Of a stretch of DNA of 5,575 nucleotides, positions 1 to 5,575 are shown in pieces. The DNA is from Neisseriaceae bacterium (GTDB lineage: Bacteria; Pseudomonadota; Gammaproteobacteria; Burkholderiales; Neisseriaceae), in assembly GCA_030151665.1 (NCBI GenBank), contig JASLDB010000058.1, positions 1-5,575 on the forward strand, in the 5' to 3' direction. Every line of letters starts with the position of its first letter. The first letter of the stretch is position 1. The position numbers and the translations under genes were made by a program. A model generated the notes under the pieces. That model searched no databases, was not told the DNA's origin, and saw only the letters and a list, made by a program, of their open reading frames with translations.

Positions 1-1393
1 GAAATTCATGGCTATGCGCAGCCACAGCAAAGCGGCGCATATTGCGCACGACCATTAAAATATGCTCATCAACAGGGTAAACATGGAACAAATCATGCTG
101 CATGTGTCCCACAATTTTGCCCCAGTTGGGCAAGTATCTACCCAATAAGCCATATAAATTGAATCGCCGCAAGGTGTGGGTCAAGCCTGTTCCACGCAAG
201 AAAAAGCCAATGAATCGTTGTCGATTGACGGGATTTTGGTAAAACTGGGTATCTATTTTTTGCCCTGCTTGCCACCAAGCACGCAAGGTTTTTGGTGCCA
301 AACGGTTAATTTCTTGGTGGTTTTGCATCACCTCAATAATGCGAAAAATCTGTTCAGGCGATTCTTGAAATGACTTGAGGTTGCGAATGGCAATGCTATT
401 GCCGATTTGGTAAAAGTCGCTATCAATGTCTTTTACAAAACGAGGCCAACGGGAATAAACCCGCTCTTTGAGCATGGGCAGCAAAATATCATTGAGCTGT
501 TTGACATTTTTGCTGGCACGGTAAAAAATTTTCATCAATTTTTCACTTTTGATTTGCTGCTCATCGTCTTCTAATGCCAAGGTATTGGCCACTTGGGTTT
601 GCAAATCAAACAACAAGCGGTTCTCATTGCGTTGACTGGCCAAATGCAATTCAATGCGAATTTTTGCCAATTGCTTGTGCCCATAGAGCAATAAACCCGC
701 TTCGGCTTTGGTGATAATGCCTTTGCGCATCAGGTGTTGAAATTGAGCACTTAAACCTTGTGATTTGGCTAACCACATCATGGTGTGTAAGTCACGTAAA
801 CCGCCAGAGCAAGTCTTAATATTGGGTTCCAGTAAACTGGTGGCGGTGAGGTTTTTTAAATGGCGATTGTGTTGCTCCTGTAATTTGGCATCAATGAATC
901 GGGCAACTGAACGGGCTTCATAACGTGTTTTGAGCAAGGCTTGGGCAATGCTACGCACCCCAACAATCAAACGGGCTTCTAAGATGGCGGTATCAAATTC
1001 AATATTGTCATGCGCCAATTGCAATAATTGCGCCACTGTGCCAATTTGGGGAGAGGGTGTTAAACCCATATCCCACAAGCCTTGTATTAATTTTTCGCAT
1101 CGTTGAATGTCACTGGGGTTTAAGTCTTGGGTGCTGACAATGACAATGTCCAAATCCGAATACGGGTACATTTCTGCTCGACCAAAGCCACCCGTTGCCA
1201 TGAGTGCCATGTGTTCTGGAAATGACAATAATTGCCATGCTTTTTGCAACATGGCGATTAAGACTGCATCGTATTGACTAAAGAATAAGTGGGGGGAGCC
1301 TGTGTGCCGATAATGCTGAATCGTTTTGTGTTTTTTGTTTTGAAAATCAGGCAATAAAGCGGTTTTAAAATCAATAGATTCAATGGATGTCAT
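1..1393 (-). CDS. glnD: Bifunctional PII uridylyltransferase / uridylyl-removing enzyme GlnD, N-terminal 464 residues (partial at window edge)
   Basis: GlnD is the cytoplasmic glutamine sensor. It uridylylates the PII signal protein when glutamine is low and removes the UMP when glutamine is high, so it controls glutamine synthetase and Ntr transcription. I translated the minus strand from the ATG at 1393-1391 and found no stop or frameshift down to base 2. The nucleotidyltransferase signature is at residues 68-82: GGFGR, then PYSDLD, with D80 and D82 as the likely metal ligands. The family motif GGLRDLHT is at 197-204, and a helical stretch containing NRLLFDL lies in the linker. The uridylyl-removing HD domain opens with MQHDLFHVY near residue 431 and VDEH ending at 444. 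The rest of the HD domain and the two C-terminal ACT domains lie outside the window. Full-length members are about 850-900 residues. GGGAG (plus-strand ctccc, 1401-1405) lies 7 nt before the start, which falls inside the end of cca. The N-terminus is about 25 residues shorter than in E. coli GlnD. Confidence 0.96.
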   Translation of the reverse strand, partial: MTSIESIDFKTALLPDFQNKKHKTIQHYRHTGSPHLFFSQYDAVLIAMLQKAWQLLSFPEHMALMATGGFGRAEMYPYSDLDIVIVSTQDLNPSDIQRCEKLIQGLWDMGLTPSPQIGTVAQLLQLAHDNIEFDTAILEARLIVGVRSIAQALLKTRYEARSVARFIDAKLQEQHNRHLKNLTATSLLEPNIKTCSGGLRDLHTMMWLAKSQGLSAQFQHLMRKGIITKAEAGLLLYGHKQLAKIRIELHLASQRNENRLLFDLQTQVANTLALEDDEQQIKSEKLMKIFYRASKNVKQLNDILLPMLKERVYSRWPRFVKDIDSDFYQIGNSIAIRNLKSFQESPEQIFRIIEVMQNHQEINRLAPKTLRAWWQAGQKIDTQFYQNPVNRQRFIGFFLRGTGLTHTLRRFNLYGLLGRYLPNWGKIVGHMQHDLFHVYPVDEHILMVVRNMRRFAVAAHSHEF

Positions 1394-2615
1394 GTTGTTG
1401 CTCCCATTCGCATTTGGCTTGTTTTAAGGCGCGTAATCTGGCATGGGCGATGGCATTGGGAATCTCTTTTGGACTGGTTGCTGCTTTGACACAAGCTTGG
1501 GTGTCAATGTGGGTGGCAGCATGCAACATAAAAGCCCAATAGTCTTTTTGTGGGTAGGGAGTGTTGGGGCTATGCAAACGCCCTTGGGCATCTGCTTGGC
1601 AGACATTCAGTAAGGCTAAAAAACGATTGGCTTGGCGAAAGGCATCACAAGCAGACAAAACCTTTAATACGGTTTTCATTTTTAGGGTAAAACCTTGGTG
1701 AATCAAAATGTGAAACTCGGTGGCTAATTCAGCCAGTCTTGCTGCATTTTTGGGGATTTTTAATCGCTCATTGACGGCTTTGACAGGTTCAATACCCAAG
1801 TAATCATGGCCAAAATGTTTGGGCAACACATCTTTGGGCGTTAATGCCTTACCCAAGTCATGCAATAGTGCTGCATAACGCTCTTCTAAGCTCAAATTCA
1901 ACGCGGCGGCTTGGTCAAGCACCAATAAAGTGTGGATGCCGCAATCAATTTCGGGGTGATAGTCCGCTCGTTGTGGGACACCAAACAATGCTGCCACCTC
2001 AGGAAGAATTTTGGCCAATGCACCACAAGCATACAAAACAGCAATCATTTGCCCTGGGTGTTTTTCCATCAAACCCTTGCGAAGCTCTTGCCAAACTCGC
2101 TCAGCTACCAAGGCATCGACTTCACCACAATCCACCATCTTAATCATTAATTGCATGGTTTCAGGGGCAATGCGAAAACCATAGCGTGCAGCAAAACGGG
2201 CAATGCGCAAAATCCGCACGGGGTCTTCTGCAAATGCCATGCTCACATGGCGTAAAATACCCAAGCGCAAATCTTGTTGACCATGAAAGGGATCAATAAT
2301 CTGTCCATCATCGTCTTGTGCCATGGCATTGATTGTTAAATCTCGGCGAAGCAAATCTTCTTCCAATGTGACATCTGCATTGGCATTGATACTAAAGCCT
2401 TTGTAACCTGCTGCGGTTTTGCGTTCGGTTCTGGCCAATGCATATTCTTCATGGCTTGTCGGGTGCAAGAAAACAGGGAAGTCCTGTCCAACAGGCAAAT
2501 AACCTTGGGACAATAAATCTTCGGGGCTGGCGCCCACCACCACCCAATCTTTATCATGTGTGGGTAAACCTAGTAAGGCATCACGCACTGCACCACCAAC
2601 CAAATACACTTGCAT
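1380..2615 (-). CDS. cca: CCA-adding enzyme (tRNA nucleotidyltransferase), 411 aa
   Basis: This enzyme adds or repairs the 3' CCA of tRNAs from CTP and ATP without a nucleic-acid template. It is a bacterial class II enzyme. The sequence shows GGAVRD at residues 7-12 and the catalytic DKD at 21-23 (motif A), RRDLTINA at 90-97 (motif B), EDPVR at 130-134 (the nucleotide-selecting motif) and ERVWQE at 172-177. A C-terminal HD domain has GIHT at 226-229, LHDLGK at 251-256 and HFGHD at 267-271. The HD domain marks the longer type found in beta- and gammaproteobacteria, which in E. coli has phosphatase and 2',3'-cyclic phosphodiesterase activity. The length matches the roughly 412-residue E. coli protein. 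The frame is open to an ATG at 2648, but I chose the ATG at 2615: it gives the conserved MxxYLVGGAVRD start, and AAGGA (plus-strand tcctt, 2623-2627) sits 7 nt before it. The TGA at 1382-1380 lies within glnD, so the two genes overlap by 14 bp. The nearest remembered relatives are Neisseriaceae Cca proteins. Confidence 0.97.
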   Translation of the reverse strand: MQVYLVGGAVRDALLGLPTHDKDWVVVGASPEDLLSQGYLPVGQDFPVFLHPTSHEEYALARTERKTAAGYKGFSINANADVTLEEDLLRRDLTINAMAQDDDGQIIDPFHGQQDLRLGILRHVSMAFAEDPVRILRIARFAARYGFRIAPETMQLMIKMVDCGEVDALVAERVWQELRKGLMEKHPGQMIAVLYACGALAKILPEVAALFGVPQRADYHPEIDCGIHTLLVLDQAAALNLSLEERYAALLHDLGKALTPKDVLPKHFGHDYLGIEPVKAVNERLKIPKNAARLAELATEFHILIHQGFTLKMKTVLKVLSACDAFRQANRFLALLNVCQADAQGRLHSPNTPYPQKDYWAFMLHAATHIDTQACVKAATSPKEIPNAIAHARLRALKQAKCEWEQQHDIH

Positions 2616-2654
2616 TGTTATTTCCTTATCATACCAAGCCGATTGCATGCGATA

Positions 2655-2663
2655 ATTGTAACA
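2655..2663 (-). promoter_or_regulatory. Candidate extended -10 promoter for cca-glnD
   Basis: Read on the minus strand this is TGT-TACAAT, a -10 hexamer matching the sigma-70 consensus at five of six bases, with the TG of an extended -10. The -35 position is poor (ATAGCA, three of six), which is tolerable for an extended -10 promoter. The transcript would start near 2648 and give a leader of about 33 nt before the cca start at 2615. This is a prediction from pattern only. Confidence 0.42.
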
Positions 2664-2683
2664 AGGTTTTGGGTATATGCTAT

Positions 2684-2700
2684 TTTTCTTGATAAGAAAA
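2684..2700. repeat. Perfect 7-bp AT-rich inverted repeat between cca and the membrane protein gene
   Basis: TTTTCTT (2684-2690) and AAGAAAA (2694-2700) are exact reverse complements separated by GAT. The repeat sits just upstream of the cca -10 candidate and next to an exact TTGACA on the plus strand, in the only space shared by the two divergent genes. It is too AT-rich for a strong terminator and no transcript needs to end here. An operator is possible, but an AT-rich dyad of this size also arises easily by chance. Confidence 0.35.
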
Positions 2701-2708
2701 TGCCCAGA

Positions 2709-2737
2709 TTGACAATGTCTTGGCTTTTTGGTGCATG
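2709..2737 (+). promoter_or_regulatory. Weak candidate promoter for the membrane protein gene
   Basis: TTGACA at 2709-2714 is an exact -35 hexamer. The best-spaced -10 (17-bp spacer) is TGCATG at 2732-2737, a poor match. The element points at the gene starting at 2773 and would give a leader of about 30 nt. The -35 is convincing but the -10 is not, so the promoter may be weak or need an activator, or the match may be fortuitous. Confidence 0.28.
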
Positions 2738-2772
2738 GGTTGTTGGTTAAATGGACTCATTAGAAGGTGCTT

Positions 2773-3384
2773 ATGAATTATTATGTTTTTGGTGGATTGC
2801 TTTTTGCAGCTTATGTTTTGTTTGTTGTGTTTCGGATTTACAAAAAAATCAAAAATGATTTTCAGAAAATCTATGGACAATTAAGACAAATCGATGGATT
2901 TAGACACAGCACTTATTTTGTCGGTAACCACAGTGACAAAGTGATTGCCGTTGACGAAAAAGCCCAATTGATTTGCTTATTGTCTGATATCCAAACACAA
3001 GGACAACACCAGCTCATCCGTTATGCGTCAATTGTATCAGCCAGCGTGGAAGAGGATGGGCAAGTGATTATGGCCGTACCATGTCAAGACAATGGCCAAG
3101 AGCATGCAGTAAAAAAAGACGGCGAATCGGGTAAAAAAATTAACAAATTGGTGTTTAAATTGGTGTATCAACAGCAGCAATCATTGGCTACTTTTGAATT
3201 GGCAGTGATTGATGAGAAAAAAGCCATGCATCAAAAAGAAGGTGGTTACACGGTTGCCATGGAAAGAGCCCGTGATTGGCAAACAATCATGGCTAGTGCC
3301 ATTGAAATTAACCAGAAAACGGCTGCTTTGTTGGATAGTCAAAGCATTTGCAGTGATTCTGTTGCAGATGAAAATACCCAATAA
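2773..3384 (+). CDS. Uncharacterised single-pass membrane protein with a cytoplasmic domain, 203 aa
   Basis: I do not recognise this family with certainty. One hydrophobic segment spans about residues 4-21 (YVFGGLLFAAYVLFVVF) and is followed directly by RIYKKIK. By the positive-inside rule this places a short N-terminus outside and the remaining roughly 180 residues in the cytoplasm. The soluble part alternates short beta-like stretches (KVIAVDEKAQLICLL, YASIVSASVEEDGQVIM, KLVFKLVY, ATFELAVID). A helix-like segment with MERARDWQTIMASAIEI follows, and the tail is polar. This order of a stored-value strand, a 'YxxI...VEEDG' strand and a terminal helix recalls bacterial PH-like (DUF4429-type) domains, but that is inference. 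A GTG at 2767 would add two residues. I chose the ATG at 2773 because AAGG (2764-2767) lies 5 nt before it and overlaps the GTG. The gene is divergent from cca and codirectional with the VF530 gene 88 bp downstream. Confidence 0.85.
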   Translation: MNYYVFGGLLFAAYVLFVVFRIYKKIKNDFQKIYGQLRQIDGFRHSTYFVGNHSDKVIAVDEKAQLICLLSDIQTQGQHQLIRYASIVSASVEEDGQVIMAVPCQDNGQEHAVKKDGESGKKINKLVFKLVYQQQQSLATFELAVIDEKKAMHQKEGGYTVAMERARDWQTIMASAIEINQKTAALLDSQSICSDSVADENTQ

Positions 3385-3397
3385 GGCGGTTATGGCT

Positions 3398-3426
3398 CGT
3401 ATTCTGTTTAAATGGAATTGAATACG
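3398..3426. repeat. Inverted repeat overlapping the -35 of the VF530 gene
   Basis: CGTATTC (3398-3404) and GAATACG (3420-3426) are exact reverse complements around a 15-base spacer. The right arm covers most of the TTGAAT -35 hexamer at 3418-3423. There is no following T-run, so it does not look like an intrinsic terminator for the upstream membrane protein gene. Its position suits a repressor operator, which is inferred from placement alone. Confidence 0.35.
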
Positions 3427-3445
3427 GCAGTAATTATGCGATAAT
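3418..3445 (+). promoter_or_regulatory. Candidate sigma-70 promoter with extended -10 for the VF530 gene
   Basis: TTGAAT (3418-3423) and GATAAT (3440-3445) are separated by 16 bp, and TGC directly before the -10 gives an extended -10 (TGnGATAAT). The predicted transcript starts near 3452, about 20 nt before the ATG at 3473. It is the best-formed plus-strand promoter in the window and suggests the small gene is transcribed on its own as well as by any read-through from the gene upstream. Confidence 0.55.
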
Positions 3446-3472
3446 GCGGCTACTTAATCATCAGAGATTCCT

Positions 3473-3727
3473 ATGCAACACACTTCCAAAGATCCATTAC
3501 ATGGTAAAAAACTGGCTGATATTCTTGAGGAATTGGTGGATTATTATGGTGGTTTTGAAGGTTTGGGCGAAGAAATAGACATCCGTTGTTTTACCCATGA
3601 ACCCAGTATCCAGTCTTCTTTAAAATTCTTGCGAAAAACCCAATGGGCAAGGGATAAAGTTGAGAATTTATACCGTTATGTTTTGCGACAAAAAGCAAAA
3701 GATTTAAAGCATTCAGCTCAAGATTAA
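3473..3727 (+). CDS. VF530 family (DUF2132) small DNA-binding-type protein, 84 aa
   Basis: The protein matches the VF530 family (Pfam VF530, formerly DUF2132), named after a Vibrio fischeri protein whose structure was solved by NMR and which is described as DNA-binding. Its cellular role is not established. Family hallmarks are DPLHG at residues 7-11, a first helix ending LVDYYG (21-26), then CFTHEPSI (39-46), SSLKFLRKTQWAR (48-60) and KVENLY (62-67). The length is typical because the domain fills almost the whole protein. There is no signal peptide or membrane segment, so it should be cytoplasmic. The conserved basic and aromatic stretch at residues 51-72 is the likely nucleic-acid surface, which is inference. 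The start has only a weak Shine-Dalgarno (AGAG, 3463-3466, 6 nt spacing), but no alternative start fits the family. It ends 64 bp before the convergent LysR gene. Confidence 0.93.
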   Translation: MQHTSKDPLHGKKLADILEELVDYYGGFEGLGEEIDIRCFTHEPSIQSSLKFLRKTQWARDKVENLYRYVLRQKAKDLKHSAQD

Positions 3728-3735
3728 GCCAAAAT

Positions 3736-3773
3736 CGCCACAGCTACGCTGTGGTGCATGGGGTTATTGCACC
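3736..3773. terminator. GC-rich hairpin between convergent genes, probable terminator, with an alternative fold
   Basis: CCACAGC (3738-3744) and GCTGTGG (3748-3754) pair perfectly around TAC and extend by a G-U and a C-G pair to 3736-3756. Read on the minus strand, the stem is followed after two bases by ATTTT (3735-3731), which suits a modest intrinsic terminator for the LysR gene. On the plus strand no T-run follows, so termination of the VF530 transcript here is less certain. The right arm also belongs to a second possible stem, GGTGCA (3753-3758) with TGCACC (3768-3773), and the two stems cannot form fully together. Confidence 0.6.
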
Positions 3774-3791
3774 TTGGTGCTGATACAGTGG

Positions 3792-4673
3792 TCATTTTTC
3801 ATGTTTTATAAAATCAATAAATGCCCTGATTTTGGCACTTGTGGTGTTCTCACTATAATATACCGCATTAAATGGCATATTAATGGCTATTTTTTCATCA
3901 GCAAACAATTCAACAAGTTGACCACTTTCAATGTCTTGATTCACCATAAAATCCGATAAACAAGCGATACCACTTCCCTTTAAACACAATTGCTTGATAA
4001 TTTCACCACTGTCAGCATGAAGGGTGGGTTGTATGGTGTATAAATGATTAAATTGATCATTTAAAGGCCAAGTATTGAGTGATAGTGGGTTGGTAAAGGC
4101 AATGCATGAGTGCTGGTTTAAATCGGCAACGGTTTGTGGGGTGCCATGTTGATGGATGTAATCGGGTGAGCAAATAATTTTGCGATAGCTATTGAACAAT
4201 AAACTGGCTTTTAAACTCGAGTCAGCCAATTCACCCGCACGGATGGCGATGTCTACTTTTTTGTCGATTAAATTGATATAGGTTTCAGCTGATGTGATGT
4301 GTAAATCAATCAGGGGATATTGCGCTTTAAATGGTGCAATCATGGGGGCTAGATAATGCAAAATAACCGGTGTTGAGGCATCAATTCTCAGTGTACCGTT
4401 GGGTTTGTTTTTAATTTCACGCAGGAAAAATTCCGCATCAAATAGTGCCTTCATGGCAGGTTGGATTTTTTGATAATAAATCTCACCTTCTTCGGTGAGG
4501 TTTAATTGTCTGGTGGTTCGATTAAAGAGTGTTACCCCCAGTTTATTCTCCAGTTTTTTAATGGTTCGGCTCACCACTGAATTGTCAATTTGCAAGTTGT
4601 CTGCGGCCTTGGTAAAGCTACCCAATTGGACAACTGTGATAAATATGCTTAATTCTTCAGAGTTTGTTCGCAT
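3792..4673 (-). CDS. LysR-type transcriptional regulator, 293 aa
   Basis: This is a DNA-binding regulator with a winged helix-turn-helix at about residues 6-63. The typical LysR pattern is visible: GSFTKAAD (18-25), SVVSRTIKKLENKLGVTLFNRTTR (32-55, given here only to mark the recognition helix and wing), then LTEEG (59-63). The remaining residues, about 90-293, form the effector-binding domain, starting GTLRIDAS, with VDIAIRAGEL in the middle and SGIACLSDFMV near the end. The pattern is that of the CrgA/DmlR-like subgroup. The open frame reaches an ATG at 4733, but I chose the ATG at 4673: it gives the usual short N-terminus before the helix-turn-helix, and AAAGG (plus-strand 4679-4683) lies 5 nt upstream. 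The length is normal for the family. It is divergent from an MFS exporter gene, which is its most likely target. The effector cannot be told from the sequence. Confidence 0.95.
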   Translation of the reverse strand: MRTNSEELSIFITVVQLGSFTKAADNLQIDNSVVSRTIKKLENKLGVTLFNRTTRQLNLTEEGEIYYQKIQPAMKALFDAEFFLREIKNKPNGTLRIDASTPVILHYLAPMIAPFKAQYPLIDLHITSAETYINLIDKKVDIAIRAGELADSSLKASLLFNSYRKIICSPDYIHQHGTPQTVADLNQHSCIAFTNPLSLNTWPLNDQFNHLYTIQPTLHADSGEIIKQLCLKGSGIACLSDFMVNQDIESGQLVELFADEKIAINMPFNAVYYSENTTSAKIRAFIDFIKHEK

Positions 4674-4880
4674 AGATACCTTTAGGTGTGTTTTTTGATT
4701 GATGATTAATATGGGGCAGCTAAATGATAACAAAGTTGCCTTGGTTTAGGTGTCGTTAACACCCAGATTCATGCTGTTTTGGCACAAGAGTCTTGATGAT
4801 TACGCTATTTTTTCTCAGAAATATTCCCCTTATTATACCGCTCTTAACCCAATAAATTGTATGATCAATGAGAGGATATG
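4674..4880. promoter_or_regulatory. Divergent control region between the LysR regulator and the MFS transporter, with dyad and direct repeat
   Basis: This 207-bp spacer must hold both promoters. TTTAGGTGT occurs twice, at 4681-4689 and 4745-4753. The second copy runs into a dyad, GGTGT-N5-ACACC (4749-4763). A TGC-N7-GCA element at 4772-4784 has the T-N11-A form typical of LysR-family sites, though with only 3-bp arms. For the transporter the best -10 is TATTAT or TTATAC within 4831-4838, with no good -35, which fits an activator-dependent promoter. Any of these elements could be the LysR binding site. The assignment is inference from position. Confidence 0.45.
4705..4733 (-). promoter_or_regulatory. 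Candidate promoter for the LysR gene
   Basis: Read on the minus strand, TTGTTA (4733-4728) is a -35 with four of six consensus bases. It is followed after 16-17 bp by TATTAA or ATTAAT (4711-4705) as the -10. The transcript would start near 4698, about 25 nt before the start codon at 4673. Spacing and position are good and the hexamers are moderate. Confidence 0.45.
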
Positions 4881-5575
4881 ATGAAATCGTTTTTACCATT
4901 GCTGGCCTTGGCCATTGGTGCTTTTGCCATTGGTAGTACTGAATTCTCACCCATGGGCTTATTGCCGAATATTGCAGCAGGATTGAATGTTTCCATTTCC
5001 AAAGCAGGTGGATTGATTACAGGCTATGCCATTGGTGTGATGTTGGGTGCCCCCATCATGACACTTTGGCTAGGGCGCTTTTCCAAAACCAAGGCTTTGG
5101 TATTTTTAATGGTATTGTTTATTATTGGTAATCTATTGGCAGCCAATGCCAATAGCTATTTGGCACTCATGGTTGCTAGATTAATAACCAGTTTGAATCA
5201 TGGTGCATTTTTTGGCATTGGCTCCGTGGTGGCAGCAAGCTTGGTGCCAAGGCATAAGCAAGCCAGTGCAGTGGCAGCCATGTTTATGGGTTTGACATTG
5301 GCCAATTTAATTGGCGTGCCAACAATCACTTGGGTGGGACAACAATATGGTTGGAAAACGGCTTTTTCTTTGATTTCTGGTTTGGGTTTTATCACTGTGG
5401 CGGGTTTATTATGGCTGTTACCAACCATGCCCATGGGCAATAAACTCAATATTATTCATGAAATAAAAGTATTAACCAGATTGCCAGTGATTTTGGCATT
5501 GTTAACCACGGTATTTGGAGCCGGGGCGATGTTTGTTCTTTATACCTATATCGCACCGTTCTTAATCAACATGAC
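4881..5575 (+). CDS. MFS efflux transporter, YdhP/AraJ-like (DHA1 type), N-terminal 231 residues (partial at window edge)
   Basis: This is an inner-membrane major facilitator superfamily exporter, probably proton-driven. The substrate is unknown. The translation closely follows E. coli YdhP as recalled: PLLALAIGAFAIGSTEFSPM at residues 6-25 (TM1), ITGYAIGVMLGAPIM in TM2, and SLNHGAFFGIGSVVAASLVP around the third and fourth membrane segments. KQASAVAAMFMGLTLAN leads into TM5, then comes GWKTAF, and TTVFGAGAMFVLYTYI opens the second half. About seven of the expected twelve membrane segments are present, and the frame runs open off the right edge. The loop after TM2 (LGRFSKTKAL) sits where MFS motif A belongs. 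Two ATG codons abut at 4878 and 4881. I chose 4881 because AGAGG (4871-4875) is 5 nt before it but only 2 nt before the first, and because it aligns with the YdhP start. The divergent LysR gene is the likely regulator. Confidence 0.93.
   Translation, partial: MKSFLPLLALAIGAFAIGSTEFSPMGLLPNIAAGLNVSISKAGGLITGYAIGVMLGAPIMTLWLGRFSKTKALVFLMVLFIIGNLLAANANSYLALMVARLITSLNHGAFFGIGSVVAASLVPRHKQASAVAAMFMGLTLANLIGVPTITWVGQQYGWKTAFSLISGLGFITVAGLLWLLPTMPMGNKLNIIHEIKVLTRLPVILALLTTVFGAGAMFVLYTYIAPFLINM

Noticed and set aside
176..373. 65-codon plus-strand open frame
   Set aside because: It is antisense to an unbroken, well-conserved part of glnD.
1844..2143. Plus-strand open frames of 72-99 codons within cca (also 2438-2692)
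   Set aside because: They lie opposite strongly conserved cca coding sequence and their translations have low-complexity, non-protein-like composition. They are antisense shadows.
2616..2648. Eleven-residue N-terminal extension of Cca from an ATG at 2648
   Set aside because: It precedes the conserved family start, has no ribosome-binding site, and would begin at about the predicted transcription start.
2730..3762. GGTGCATGGG present at 2730-2739 and again at 3753-3762, both intergenic, as a possible dispersed repeat
   Set aside because: A 10-bp match is expected several times by chance in a window of this size, and the flanks do not extend the similarity.
4674..4733. Twenty-residue N-terminal extension of the LysR protein from an ATG at 4733
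   Set aside because: It would place the start within the predicted promoter. The ATG at 4673 has a good ribosome-binding site and the usual distance to the helix-turn-helix.
4756..4950. 64-codon minus-strand open frame across the LysR-MFS spacer
   Set aside because: It overlaps the start of the transporter on the opposite strand, has no recognisable domain and would occupy the control region.
5198..5449. 83-codon minus-strand open frame within the MFS gene
   Set aside because: It is antisense to membrane segments that match YdhP, and no independent start signal was seen.
1..5575. Neisseriaceae DNA uptake sequences (GCCGTCTGAA and related dialects), looked for because Cca resembles Neisseriaceae proteins
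   Set aside because: No copy of the known motifs was found by eye on either strand, so they do not support a narrower taxonomic call.
1..5575. Defence system, mobile element, CRISPR array, riboswitch or tRNA gene
   Set aside because: All coding space is accounted for by housekeeping, regulatory and transport genes. No regularly spaced repeats, integrase or transposase motifs, or RNA-gene folds were seen.

Overview
This 5.6 kb window is an ordinary-looking chromosomal segment of a moderately AT-rich proteobacterium. The CCA-adding enzyme reads most like betaproteobacterial (Neisseriaceae-type) homologues recalled from memory, and the PII-uridylyltransferase, VF530-type and YdhP-type proteins fit a beta- or gammaproteobacterium. 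The exact taxon cannot be fixed from sequence alone. No tRNA, rRNA, CRISPR array, insertion sequence or phage gene was seen.

Layout. Positions 1-1393 (minus strand) hold the N-terminal half of glnD, cut by the window edge. It overlaps by 14 bp the end of cca (1380-2615, minus), so the two form a cca-glnD transcription unit read right to left. Divergent from cca is an uncharacterised single-pass membrane protein (2773-3384, plus). It is followed by a small VF530/DUF2132 DNA-binding-type protein (3473-3727, plus) that appears to have its own extended -10 promoter. The VF530 gene converges on a LysR-type regulator (3792-4673, minus), with a strong GC-rich hairpin between them. The regulator is divergent from a YdhP/AraJ-like MFS efflux transporter (4881 to the right edge, plus). 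The 207-bp control region between them contains a plausible promoter for the regulator, a dyad and a 9-bp direct repeat.

How the genes fit together. cca (tRNA 3'-end maturation and repair) and glnD (glutamine sensing through PII) are housekeeping genes that are probably translationally coupled. The LysR-MFS pair has the classic layout of a regulator controlling a divergent exporter. The two middle plus-strand genes have no evident link to either unit. Three start codons were placed from Shine-Dalgarno position and family alignment rather than from the longest reading frame (cca, the membrane protein, LysR). No new biological system can be defended here. The least explained items are the membrane protein, the inverted repeats around promoters, and the nested hairpins at the convergent junction.
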